From assembly GCA_025936195.1 (NCBI GenBank), contig JAICTW010000184.1, forward strand, positions 1 to 6,109: 6,109 nucleotides of DNA, written 5' to 3'. Numbering within the stretch: the first letter of the stretch is position 1; each line of letters begins with the position of its first letter. The DNA is from Flavisolibacter sp. GTDB taxonomy: Bacteria; Bacteroidota; Bacteroidia; Chitinophagales; Chitinophagaceae. The notes beneath the pieces were generated by a model. The model worked only from the letters and a program-made list of their open reading frames with translations. It was not told the DNA's origin and made no database searches. Both the position numbers and the translations under genes were made by a program. Of the stretch, positions 1 through 5,900 are shown one piece after another.

Positions 1-143
1 ACCTTGCCGAGGATCTCGACCGTGCCGTTCATCGGTGCAGTCCAGCGGCGAATCGTTTCGCGATGGGCATCGCTGCCCGCATGGCCGCCATCCGCGCGGA
101 GAAGCGCCCAGCCGATTTTTGCGTCGGGAAGTTTCGCCGCACC
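1..143 (-). CDS. Fragment of a planctomycete-like DUF1549/DUF1553 (PSCyt1/PSD1) protein, foreign to the rest of the window
   Basis: Read on the minus strand, this stretch is open for 47 codons with no start or stop, so it is internal to a larger gene. The peptide contains LPDAKIGWALLRADGGH followed by IRRWTAPMNGTVEI. From memory, this pattern (an LPDxxxGW segment, GGHxG, then RRWTAP and G-T/S-V) is typical of a region in the large secreted DUF1549/DUF1553 proteins that are abundant in Planctomycetota and related phyla. Base composition is about 66% G+C over 1-140, far above the adjoining DNA. The last 16 bases (128-143) also fit the transaldolase that follows, so the true edge is uncertain within that interval. 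Its length and position at the window edge suggest a chimeric join rather than a native gene. The family call rests on one short peptide and is moderate; foreignness to the neighbouring DNA is better supported. Confidence 0.55.
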
Positions 144-895
144 TTGCCTATGATACCGAAGGAACAATTAAACAGGCCAGGGAATTATGGAAATCGGTTG
201 ACCGGAAAAATGTAATGATAAAAATTCCGGCTACGGCAGAAGGTATACCTGCCATTCATCAGTGTATTAGCGAAGGGATCAATATTAATATCACCCTTCT
301 CTTTGGCTTGCCACGTTACAAGCAGGTTGTTGATGCTTATTTATCCGGTCTGGAAGACCGTGTTAAAGCCAATCAACCAATAAATAATATTGCGTCCGTG
401 GCAAGTTTTTTTCTTAGCCGTATTGATGTGTTGATTGATCCACTCCTCGAAGAAAAATCACTATTGGATTTAAAAGGAGAAGTGGCCATTGCTTCAGCAA
501 AGAAAGCGTACGAGATCTACAAAAACATCTTCAACAGTGAACGTTTTAAAAAGTTGGAGGCAAAAGGTGCAAAAAAGCAACATGTATTGTGGGCCAGCAC
601 CAGTACAAAAGATCCATCATTCAGCGATGTGAAGTATATAGAAGCGTTAATTGGTCCCGAAACAATCAACACCATTCCGGTGGAAACACTGAAAGCTTTT
701 AACGATCATGGAAAGCCGGGAAATAACCTTGAGAATGACATGGATAAAGCCACAAGTGTGTTGACACAATTAAATGCAAGAGGTATTAACATTGACGCCA
801 TTACTCAAAAGCTGGAAGACGAAGGCATTGAAAAATTCAATACAGCTTATGATAAGCTTTTGAAAGCGATTGATCAAAAGCAAATGGCAATATGA
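128..895 (+). CDS. tal: Transaldolase, 5'-truncated (long TAL type)
   Basis: Transaldolase moves a dihydroxyacetone unit between sedoheptulose-7-phosphate and glyceraldehyde-3-phosphate in the cytosolic non-oxidative pentose phosphate pathway. The recognisable protein begins at EVSPHLAYDTEGTI and continues through NVMIKIPATAEGIPAI; the lysine of MIKIPAT (codon 221-223) is the expected Schiff-base residue. GININITLLFGLPRY and, near the end, a segment with LEDEGIEKF are also typical of the long TAL subfamily. That subfamily is usually about 360-370 residues; roughly 255 authentic residues are present here, so about the first 100 are missing. The C-terminus looks natural and stops at 893-895 without a phosphoglucose isomerase domain, so this is not a Tal-Pgi fusion. 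An in-frame ATG at 35 exists, but the residues it adds come from unrelated G+C-rich DNA and do not resemble a transaldolase N-terminus. I therefore start the feature where homology begins. Confidence 0.9.
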   Translation, partial: EVSPHLAYDTEGTIKQARELWKSVDRKNVMIKIPATAEGIPAIHQCISEGININITLLFGLPRYKQVVDAYLSGLEDRVKANQPINNIASVASFFLSRIDVLIDPLLEEKSLLDLKGEVAIASAKKAYEIYKNIFNSERFKKLEAKGAKKQHVLWASTSTKDPSFSDVKYIEALIGPETINTIPVETLKAFNDHGKPGNNLENDMDKATSVLTQLNARGINIDAITQKLEDEGIEKFNTAYDKLLKAIDQKQMAI

Positions 896-1261
896 GATCA
901 CTCTATAAAAGCGCCGAGGCCAAATAGCATCTCCGGATATTGGCAGCGTGTTGCTTAACAATGGATGGCGCACGAAGCAGGGCAAAAGCTGCCGGGCATT
1001 CAATCTCAATTATGCTGACACTGATGCAAATCAAATTTACTTATACGGAATTACTGAGCCCTGCCTTCATTGCTAAAAAAATCATGGAATCTCCTTATAA
1101 GATGATACCCCCGATATCCATTCACCATATTGCGCTGCAACTTACCATATTGAATTCGAACATCCCTATCGTAATTGCTTTTTAATTGCATCTTAACCCA
1201 TCCTTAATGTGGCCATTGTACTTTGCTTTTCTATTTATTAATAAAGATTAAAACAAAAAAA
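896..1261. other. Intergenic region without a convincing gene
   Basis: No supported gene lies in these ~365 bases. Open frames of about 80 codons exist on both strands (940-1185 plus, 770-1009 minus), but their products have no recognisable family and low-complexity or patchy composition; the minus one also overlaps the transaldolase end. No clear rho-independent terminator follows the transaldolase; the only nearby pairing (GCCAA at 919-923 with TTGGC at 940-944) has a 16-base loop and no T tract. A 9-base direct repeat ACCATATTG occurs at 1124-1132 and 1144-1152. The last ~70 bases are AT-rich and include TACTTTG at 1219-1225, a partial match to the Bacteroidota -7 box TAnnTTTG, so the promoter of the DUF4142 gene probably lies here, but I cannot place it. 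Confidence 0.5.
1124..1152. repeat. Nine-base direct repeat with 20-base period
   Basis: ACCATATTG occurs at 1124-1132 and again at 1144-1152, with a start-to-start distance of 20 bases, about two helical turns. It lies 110-140 bases upstream of the DUF4142 start in DNA without a gene. Such spacing is compatible with two copies of a protein-binding site on one face of the helix, but nothing else supports that reading and chance is possible. Confidence 0.3.
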
Positions 1262-1804
1262 ATGAAAGGTATCATTCCCGCTAAAACCCTTGTTTCAGCA
1301 GCAGTAGTGTCATTGGTCTTTCTTTCGCCTTCTGTTTTTGCACAGAAAAATGCCAAACTTTCCGACGCTGAAATTGCTTCTGTTGCAGTAACTGCCAATC
1401 AAATTGATATTGAGTACGCACAGATCGCACAGAAAAAATCAAAAAATGCTGATGTGATAAAATTCGCGGAAACAATGGCAAAAGATCATCAGTCCGTAAT
1501 TAACCAGGCGGTGGCACTGGCTACAAAACTTGGAGTAACCCCAAAAGATAATGCCACTACCAGATCATTTCTTGCGCAGGCAACCAAAACAAAGGCAATG
1601 CTCAATTCAAAAAAAGGTAACGCATTCAACAAAGCGTATATTGATAATGAAGTAGCTTATCACAAAGCGGCAATCAAAGAGGTTGAAACGGTATTGATTC
1701 CGGATGCAACCAATAGCGAACTGAAAAGTTTATTGCAGTCTGCATTACCTCTTTTCAAAACGCATCTCGCACACGCGGAAATGCTACAAAAACAATTCAA
1801 ATAA
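1262..1804 (+). CDS. Secreted DUF4142 family protein
   Basis: This 180-residue protein belongs to the DUF4142 family, predicted four-helix, ferritin-like bundles in the envelope whose biochemical role is not established. The N-terminus is a clear Sec signal peptide: MKGIIPAK, a hydrophobic stretch to about residue 21, and a likely cleavage at SVFA|QKN after A27. The family signatures are visible: a helix with VIKFAETMAKDHQSVIN (residues 65-81, H76), KLGVTPKDN (89-97), then FNKAYIDNEVAYHKAAI (122-138, H134), LIPDATNSELKSLL (145-158) and LFKTHLAHAEML (164-175, H168 and H171). Length is normal for the family. I chose the ATG at 1262 because it follows an A-rich leader and gives a clean signal peptide; an upstream TTG at 1223 would prepend a lysine-rich tail that spoils it. 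The stop codon is immediately followed by the next gene's ATG, so the two are probably co-expressed. Confidence 0.9.
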   Translation: MKGIIPAKTLVSAAVVSLVFLSPSVFAQKNAKLSDAEIASVAVTANQIDIEYAQIAQKKSKNADVIKFAETMAKDHQSVINQAVALATKLGVTPKDNATTRSFLAQATKTKAMLNSKKGNAFNKAYIDNEVAYHKAAIKEVETVLIPDATNSELKSLLQSALPLFKTHLAHAEMLQKQFK

Positions 1805-2152
1805 ATGACGACGGATATGCACAACATTCTAAAAAATAGTTCCTGGTTATTGTGTTTCCTTTTTCTTTTCATGGGTTGCACTTCAACCCCTGAAAAAAAG
1901 ATAAACAAAGCGTACACGGTTGAAATTAAGCAAATGCAATTTCAGCCTGCATCACTTACAGTACAAAAAGGTGACACAGTAGTTTGGATCAATCATGATA
2001 TTGTTGCTCATGATGTAACGGAAGAAAAAGATAAGCTCTGGACTTCGGGACCACTTGCTCCGGGAGAATCATGGAGCAAGGTTGTTACAGAAAGTGCAGA
2101 TTATTACTGCAGTATTCATGTAGTAATGAAAGGGAAGCTGATTGTACAATAG
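1805..2152 (+). CDS. Cupredoxin (plastocyanin/azurin-like) copper lipoprotein
   Basis: This is a small type 1 copper protein of 115 residues, expected to shuttle single electrons or bind copper on the periplasmic side of a membrane. A hydrophobic signal (WLLCFLFLFMGC) ends in a lipobox-like sequence with the lipidated cysteine at C25, followed by a short polar linker. The mature domain contains MQFQPASLTVQKGDTVVWIN (44-63), the first copper histidine in VAHDVT (H69), and the C-terminal ligand loop YYCSIHVVMKG with C102, H105 and M109, spaced C-x2-H-x3-M as in plastocyanin-like proteins; all four ligands are present. There is no acidic run directly after C25 of the sort used as a Bacteroidota surface-export signal, so a periplasm-facing location is more likely (inference). 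The ATG at 1805 abuts the preceding TAA; an in-frame ATG at 1817 is an equally good start and would place the cysteine at residue 21. The electron partner is unknown. Confidence 0.9.
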   Translation: MTTDMHNILKNSSWLLCFLFLFMGCTSTPEKKINKAYTVEIKQMQFQPASLTVQKGDTVVWINHDIVAHDVTEEKDKLWTSGPLAPGESWSKVVTESADYYCSIHVVMKGKLIVQ

Positions 2153-2223
2153 ATTTTTTAGAGTTTGCCAAATCGTTTTTATAGGTGTTAAGTGAGAATG
2201 GTTTTTATAACCTGTAAGCATAA

Positions 2224-3219
2224 ATGGAAATGAAGAAGATTGCAATTAATGGCTTTGGCAGGATCGGAAGAGCCGCACTAAAAATAATTACGGAAACTCC
2301 CGGCCTGGAAATAGTAGCCATCAATGACCTGATGAGTATTGATAATGCTGCCTATTTACTTCGTCACGACAGCGTGTACGGAAAATACAAAAATGAGGTA
2401 ACCGTTTCAGGTGATCATTTACAAATAGGCAATAAAAAGGTTTTATTCATTTCAGAAAAAGATCCGGGAAAACTTCCGTGGAAGGACTTGAACATAGACG
2501 TTGTTATAGAAAGTACCGGACTTTTTACGAAAAGAGAGGACGCAGAAAAACATATTTACTCCGGAGCAAAGACGGTTGTAATATCAGGGCCGACCAAAAG
2601 CAAAAACACTCCAACAGTCATACATGGTGTGAATACGGCGGATGGCAAAACTTCCATTTTTTCCTGCGCCAGTTGCACCACAAATAACGTGGGCCCTGTC
2701 ATAGAGATATTGAACCGGCGCATTGGCATCAAAAAAGCGATCCTGAATACAATTCATGCTTATACAGCTTCTCAAACTTTGGTGGATGCACCTTCAAAAA
2801 GAGAACCAAGAATGGGACGTGCTGCAGGCATAAATCTGGCGCCTGCCTCCACCGGTGCAGCAGTTGCCACAACGAAAGCGCTGCCTGAATTGGAAGGCAG
2901 GTTCGACGGAGTAGCAGTGCGGACACCCGTTCCTGTTGGATCCATTTCTGACATCACGTTTTTAGCAGCAAGAAATACTTCTGCTAAGGAGATCAATGAT
3001 ATACTGACAGAAGAATCAAAAACAGACAGATACAAGTTTGTGTTGGCTGTGTCAGACGAACCTTTGGTTTCAACAGATATCATTCAAAGTCCGTTTGCTG
3101 CAGTTGTTGATTTAAACATGACGAGGGTAGTAGATGGTGACCTTGTAAAAATCATGGCATGGTATGATAATGAATGGGGCTTCACCAATCAGATGATCCG
3201 GCAAATAAAAGAAGTATGA
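2224..3219 (+). CDS. gap: Type I glyceraldehyde-3-phosphate dehydrogenase
   Basis: This cytosolic glycolytic enzyme converts glyceraldehyde-3-phosphate, NAD+ and phosphate to 1,3-bisphosphoglycerate. The 331 residues match the family's usual length. The Rossmann motif NGFGRIGR is at 9-16. AINDL (32-36) places an aspartate at D35, which in this family favours NAD over NADP. The catalytic cysteine is C151 in SCASCTTNN, and the base is H178 in NTIHAYTASQ. GRAAGINLAPASTGAA (198-213), the PVPVGS loop (235-240) and WYDNEWGFTNQM near the end complete the fold. Some positions differ from the commonest housekeeping form, for example IHGVNTADGK before the active site and PVPVGSISD, which resembles a divergent paralogue subgroup I recall from several phyla. 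It may therefore be a second gap copy, which cannot be tested here. The in-frame ATG at 2230 (residue 3) is an alternative start. A 71-base gap separates it from the cupredoxin, so it may have its own promoter. Confidence 0.95.
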   Translation: MEMKKIAINGFGRIGRAALKIITETPGLEIVAINDLMSIDNAAYLLRHDSVYGKYKNEVTVSGDHLQIGNKKVLFISEKDPGKLPWKDLNIDVVIESTGLFTKREDAEKHIYSGAKTVVISGPTKSKNTPTVIHGVNTADGKTSIFSCASCTTNNVGPVIEILNRRIGIKKAILNTIHAYTASQTLVDAPSKREPRMGRAAGINLAPASTGAAVATTKALPELEGRFDGVAVRTPVPVGSISDITFLAARNTSAKEINDILTEESKTDRYKFVLAVSDEPLVSTDIIQSPFAAVVDLNMTRVVDGDLVKIMAWYDNEWGFTNQMIRQIKEV

Positions 3220-3264
3220 GCAGTTATATAAAGAAACAGGTAAGGATGATTATAAAACATTAGA

Positions 3265-3936
3265 ATGGAAAAACATCTTGTCAGCGTAAAGTCAATTGCA
3301 AACCTTACACACAATGTACTGAAAATTGTAACCGGAAAACCAGAAGAATATTATTTTATTCCCGGCCAGGCTACCGAGATCGCTATCAATAAAAACGGAT
3401 GGACCAATGAAACAAGGCCTTTTACTTTCACCTGTCTTCCGGAAAATGATTATCTGGAATTTACTATTAAAACCTATCCCTCTCATAAAGGTGTTACCAA
3501 TGAGCTTTTGCAATTAAAACAACAAGACGAATTGATCCTTCGCGAGGTTTTTGGAACGATTGCTTATCAGGGTGAAGGGACTTTTATTGCGGGTGGAGCA
3601 GGCGTTACGCCTTTCATTTCCATTTTCAGATCTCTTAAATCGAAAAATGAGATAGGCAACAACAAGTTGCTCTTTGCAAACAAAACAAAAGCGGATATAA
3701 TACTGGAAGAAGAGTTCCGGAATCTATTGGGCAATCATTTCATTAATGTGCTTTCAGAAGAAAAAATTGAAGGCTATGAGCATGGACATATTTCAGTGGA
3801 TCTGCTGAAAGAAAACATTTCTGACAACAGAAAAAAAATATACCTCTGCGGCCCAGACCCTATGATGGAAGCCATGGAGCAGCATTTGAAAAAACTAGGT
3901 GTCGATATCAACACAATTATAAAAGAGAAGTTCTGA
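3265..3936 (+). CDS. Stand-alone ferredoxin/flavodoxin reductase-like FAD/NAD(P) oxidoreductase
   Basis: This 223-residue protein has the two-domain ferredoxin-NADP reductase fold and should pass electrons between NAD(P)H and a partner through bound FAD. The N-terminal flavin domain (about 1-102) carries RPFTFT (51-56), the counterpart of the RxYS/T motif that holds FAD, and KGVTNEL (75-81) for the FAD phosphates. The nucleotide domain has FIAGGAGVTPFISIFR (107-122), the glycine-rich pyridine nucleotide loop, and YLCGPDPMMEAM (193-204). The protein ends soon afterwards in IIKEKF, with no C-terminal 2Fe-2S ferredoxin domain and no N-terminal oxygenase or globin domain, so its electron partner must be separate. 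The start at 3265 is the only ATG giving the usual first strand. It lies 45 bases after GAPDH and 50 before the slipin gene, consistent with co-transcription. Whether the natural partner is a ferredoxin, flavodoxin or the neighbouring redox proteins is unknown. Confidence 0.88.
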   Translation: MEKHLVSVKSIANLTHNVLKIVTGKPEEYYFIPGQATEIAINKNGWTNETRPFTFTCLPENDYLEFTIKTYPSHKGVTNELLQLKQQDELILREVFGTIAYQGEGTFIAGGAGVTPFISIFRSLKSKNEIGNNKLLFANKTKADIILEEEFRNLLGNHFINVLSEEKIEGYEHGHISVDLLKENISDNRKKIYLCGPDPMMEAMEQHLKKLGVDINTIIKEKF

Positions 3937-3956
3937 TCACAACAGAACATTCAAAC

Positions 3957-3973
3957 AATTGCCCGAAGCAATT
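3957..3973. repeat. Short perfect inverted repeat before the slipin gene
   Basis: AATTGC (3957-3962) and GCAATT (3968-3973) can pair around a five-base loop CCGAA. The plus strand is followed by an A tract, not a T tract, so this is not a plus-strand rho-independent terminator. It lies 13 bases ahead of the slipin start codon and could form a weak hairpin in the leader, or be a small operator. The stem is only six base pairs and mostly A-T, so chance is a fair explanation. Confidence 0.35.
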
Positions 3974-3986
3974 AAAAAAAATAAAA

Positions 3987-4898
3987 ATGGAAACACAAAT
4001 ACTATTCTTTATTGTCGCGGCAATTTTATTCCTGTTCTTCCTCGGCATTAAGATCGTCAGGCCCACACACCGCGGTTTGATTGAGCGACTTGGAAAATAT
4101 TACAAGTTTGCCGGTCCGGGCTTTCACTGGATCATTCCATTCATTGACAAAATGTACCTGGTAAATATTACAGAACAAATGGTTGATGCGCAGCCGCAGG
4201 AAATTATCACCAACGATAACCTGAATGCCAGCGTAGATGCCCAGGTATATTTCAGAGTCATTGAAGAGGAAGGAAATGTGAAGAGCTCACTGTACAATGT
4301 AAACAATTACAAACTGCAAATAGTAAACCTTGCCCGCACCACGTTGCGAAATATTATCGGAACGCTGACCTTACGCTCTGCTAACAGCGAAAGAGGAAAA
4401 ATAAATTCTGAACTCCACAATACGCTTAAAAACGAAACGGCAAGCTGGGGAATTGTTATCATAAGAACTGAGTTGAAGGAGATTGATCCTCCCAGAGATG
4501 TTCAGGATACAATGAATAAAGTGGTGAAAGCCGAAAATGAAAAAATTGCTGCCATTGATTATGCAACTGCTGCAGAAACGGTAGCGGATGGGGTGAAGCG
4601 GGCAAAGATCAAGGAAGCAGAAGGATTAAAAAGAGCAAAGGTTCTTCAGGCAGAAGGCGAGGCAGAAGCTATTATGCTGGTGAATGAAGCAGCTGATAAA
4701 TATTTTACAGGGAATGCGCAGTTATTAAAAAAATTAGAAACTGTTGAAGCTTCCCTGCGATCGAATGCAAAAATTGTTATTCCCACAGGTACGGAACTGG
4801 TCAACATCATTGGAGAAATGTCAGGCGTATTACCCATTCATACAAAGAAGGATGAACATGGAAAAACGAAAGACCTGCCACATTATAGTTCTGTCTGA
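3987..4898 (+). CDS. Stomatin/slipin-type SPFH (band 7) membrane protein
   Basis: Slipins are inner-membrane scaffold proteins that oligomerise and organise lipid microdomains or regulate membrane proteases. The 303-residue protein starts with a single membrane segment (about 5-22, ILFFIVAAILFLFFLGI) followed by IVRPTHRGLIERLGKY, the classic entry to the SPFH domain. The domain runs to about residue 195 and shows GPGFHWIIPFIDKM (43-56), LNASVDAQVYFRV (79-91) and WGIVIIRTELKEIDPP (154-169), all standard slipin/paraslipin features. An Ala/Glu/Lys-rich predicted coiled coil follows (about 175-240, including AEGEAEAIM), then a short conserved-looking tail with IVIPTGTELVNIIGEM. Length is normal. 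The ATG at 3987 follows an A-rich leader. Slipin genes are frequently paired with an NfeD partner; none is adjacent here, the neighbours being a flavin reductase upstream and a DUF488 gene downstream. Confidence 0.93.
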   Translation: METQILFFIVAAILFLFFLGIKIVRPTHRGLIERLGKYYKFAGPGFHWIIPFIDKMYLVNITEQMVDAQPQEIITNDNLNASVDAQVYFRVIEEEGNVKSSLYNVNNYKLQIVNLARTTLRNIIGTLTLRSANSERGKINSELHNTLKNETASWGIVIIRTELKEIDPPRDVQDTMNKVVKAENEKIAAIDYATAAETVADGVKRAKIKEAEGLKRAKVLQAEGEAEAIMLVNEAADKYFTGNAQLLKKLETVEASLRSNAKIVIPTGTELVNIIGEMSGVLPIHTKKDEHGKTKDLPHYSSV

Positions 4899-5008
4899 TA
4901 GCCCAGAGCCTTATCATTACCAGAAGATAAAACAGTGATGGACCCTTAATTTCAGAACCTTTGTTTTATAAAATCAAATTTTTAAAACGATTAACCGGCA
5001 CGCATAAT
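4899..5008. other. Short intergenic gap before the DUF488 gene
   Basis: These 110 bases are the largest gap after GAPDH. I see no hairpin with a T tract after the slipin stop and no good -33/-7 promoter pair, although TTTG occurs near 4960 and the following ~30 bases are strongly AT-rich, as promoter regions in this group usually are. An in-frame TTG at 4961 would extend the DUF488 protein by 16 residues, but these have no family similarity. Confidence 0.4.
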
Positions 5009-5353
5009 ATGGAAATCAAGCTTAAAAGAGTGTACGAAGAATCAGCCAAAGAAGACGGCACACGTATTCTGGTTGACAGGCTTTGGCCAAGGGGCCTTAC
5101 AAAACAAAAAGCAAATGTTGATCTATGGTTAAAGGAAATTGCACCCAGCACAGAACTCCGGAAGTGGTTTCATCACGATCCGGAAAAATGGAAAGAATTT
5201 AAGCAGCGATACCGGGAAGAGCTTAAAAGCAAAACAGAAGAAATTGAAGTTTTGAAAAAAGAATTGAAGAAGGGCGCCGTTACATTGTTGTATGGCGCAA
5301 AAGATGAGGAACATAACGAAGCACTTGTTATCAAAGAGTTGTTGAGCCACTAA
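5009..5353 (+). CDS. yeaO: DUF488 family protein, YeaO type
   Basis: This 114-residue protein closely follows the plan of E. coli YeaO, a small cytosolic DUF488 protein without an established reaction. Recognisable blocks, in order, are IKLKRVYEE (3-11), [13 protein letters not shown] (17-29), [17 protein letters not shown] (41-57), [12 protein letters not shown] (61-72) and [17 protein letters not shown] (91-107). The DRLWPRG and [10 protein letters not shown] motifs define the family, and the length is normal. The ATG at 5009 gives a start equivalent to YeaO; the frame stays open upstream to a TTG at 4961, but that extension is not family-like. The gene sits 38 bases before a universal stress protein gene. 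DUF488 genes are often found beside stress or redox genes, which fits this setting but does not define a function. Confidence 0.92.
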   Translation: MEIKLKRVYEESAKEDGTRILVDRLWPRGLTKQKANVDLWLKEIAPSTELRKWFHHDPEKWKEFKQRYREELKSKTEEIEVLKKELKKGAVTLLYGAKDEEHNEALVIKELLSH

Positions 5354-5391
5354 CTGGAAAAGATATTTGACAAAATGTAAATCGGCAAAAA

Positions 5392-5874
5392 ATGAAAAAA
5401 GTATTAATTGCATTAGACTATGATCCAACGGCGCAAAGAGTTGCAGAAGCAGGTTATGGTTTAGCAAAAGCAATGAATGCCCGCACCGTTTTGCTACACG
5501 TAGTTTCCGATCCGGTTTATTATTCTTCTCTTAACTATTCTCCTATCATGGGGTTTGATGGTTTCAATAGTATAGATACCATCCAGTCAGATACTGATGA
5601 AGAATTAAAAAAGGCCGCTCAAAACTTCCTTAATGAATCTAAAAGATTCCTTGGCGATGACACGATTGAAACTGTTGTAAGCGGCGGCGATTTTGGAGAC
5701 AGTATTTTGGAAACGGCAAAAAAATTACAGGTTGATATAATTGTTTTGGGTACGCATAGCAAACGGGGACTGGATAAAATATTGATGGGAAGTGTTGCAG
5801 AAAATGTTTTGCATCACAGTTCAATTCCTTTGTTTATCATTCCGACCCGATCTTTTGAGGAACATAAAAAATAA
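5392..5874 (+). CDS. Universal stress protein (UspA family)
   Basis: This 160-residue single-domain protein has the Usp alpha/beta fold. Such proteins are cytosolic, often bind ATP and rise under starvation, hypoxia or oxidative stress. The first strand MKKVLIALDYDP places the nucleotide-contacting aspartate at D9. The strand TVLLHVVSDP (32-41) is followed by a long, tyrosine-rich loop (43-60). VVSGGDFGDSILETAKKLQVDIIVLGTHSKRG (95-126, shown here only as its key blocks VSGGDFGDSILE and VDIIVLGTHSKRG) leads to the phosphate-binding region. The usual pattern is G-x2-G-x9-G-S/T; here it reads G120, T, H, then S123 where the second glycine is expected, and ends correctly at G133-S134. ATP binding may be retained or weakened (inference). 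SIPLFIIP (144-151) is the normal last strand. The start ATG at 5392 follows an A-rich leader, and the next gene begins 26 bases downstream. Confidence 0.93.
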   Translation: MKKVLIALDYDPTAQRVAEAGYGLAKAMNARTVLLHVVSDPVYYSSLNYSPIMGFDGFNSIDTIQSDTDEELKKAAQNFLNESKRFLGDDTIETVVSGGDFGDSILETAKKLQVDIIVLGTHSKRGLDKILMGSVAENVLHHSSIPLFIIPTRSFEEHKK

Positions 5875-5900
5875 ACAGCACAAATAATAAAAAAACAATC

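Noticed and set aside
919..944. Possible terminator hairpin after the transaldolase (GCCAA with TTGGC)
   Set aside because: Five-base stem, 16-base loop and no T tract.
770..1009. A 79-codon open frame on the minus strand
   Set aside because: Half of it is antisense to the well-supported transaldolase C-terminus and it has no family features.
940..1185. An 81-codon open frame on the plus strand
   Set aside because: No recognisable domain, no plausible leader, and a composition like translated non-coding DNA; the region also has an equally long frame on the other strand.
1219..1225. TACTTTG as a -7 promoter box for the DUF4142 gene
   Set aside because: One spacer base short of the TAnnTTTG consensus and no TTTG or TTG at the right distance upstream.
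1223..1261. TTG start extending the DUF4142 protein by 13 residues
   Set aside because: It would place a lysine-rich tail before a clean signal peptide; the ATG at 1262 with an A-rich leader is better.
2164..2196. Candidate Bacteroidota promoter for GAPDH: TTTG at 2164-2167 and TAAGTGAG from 2189
   Set aside because: The -33 box and 21-base spacing are fair, but the -7 box matches TAnnTTTG at only four of six fixed positions, so I could not support it.
2175..2209. Direct repeat GTTTTTATA at 2175-2183 and 2201-2209 upstream of GAPDH
   Set aside because: Low-complexity AT-rich sequence where such a repeat is easily produced by chance.
3957..3986. Possible rho-independent terminator between the flavin reductase and slipin genes
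   Set aside because: The six-base-pair stem is followed by A residues on the plus strand, and all nearby genes are on that strand, so it would not terminate them.
5375..5380. ATGTAA start-stop motif between DUF488 and the stress protein genes
   Set aside because: A minimal start-stop in an AT-rich gap with no supporting feature; most likely chance.
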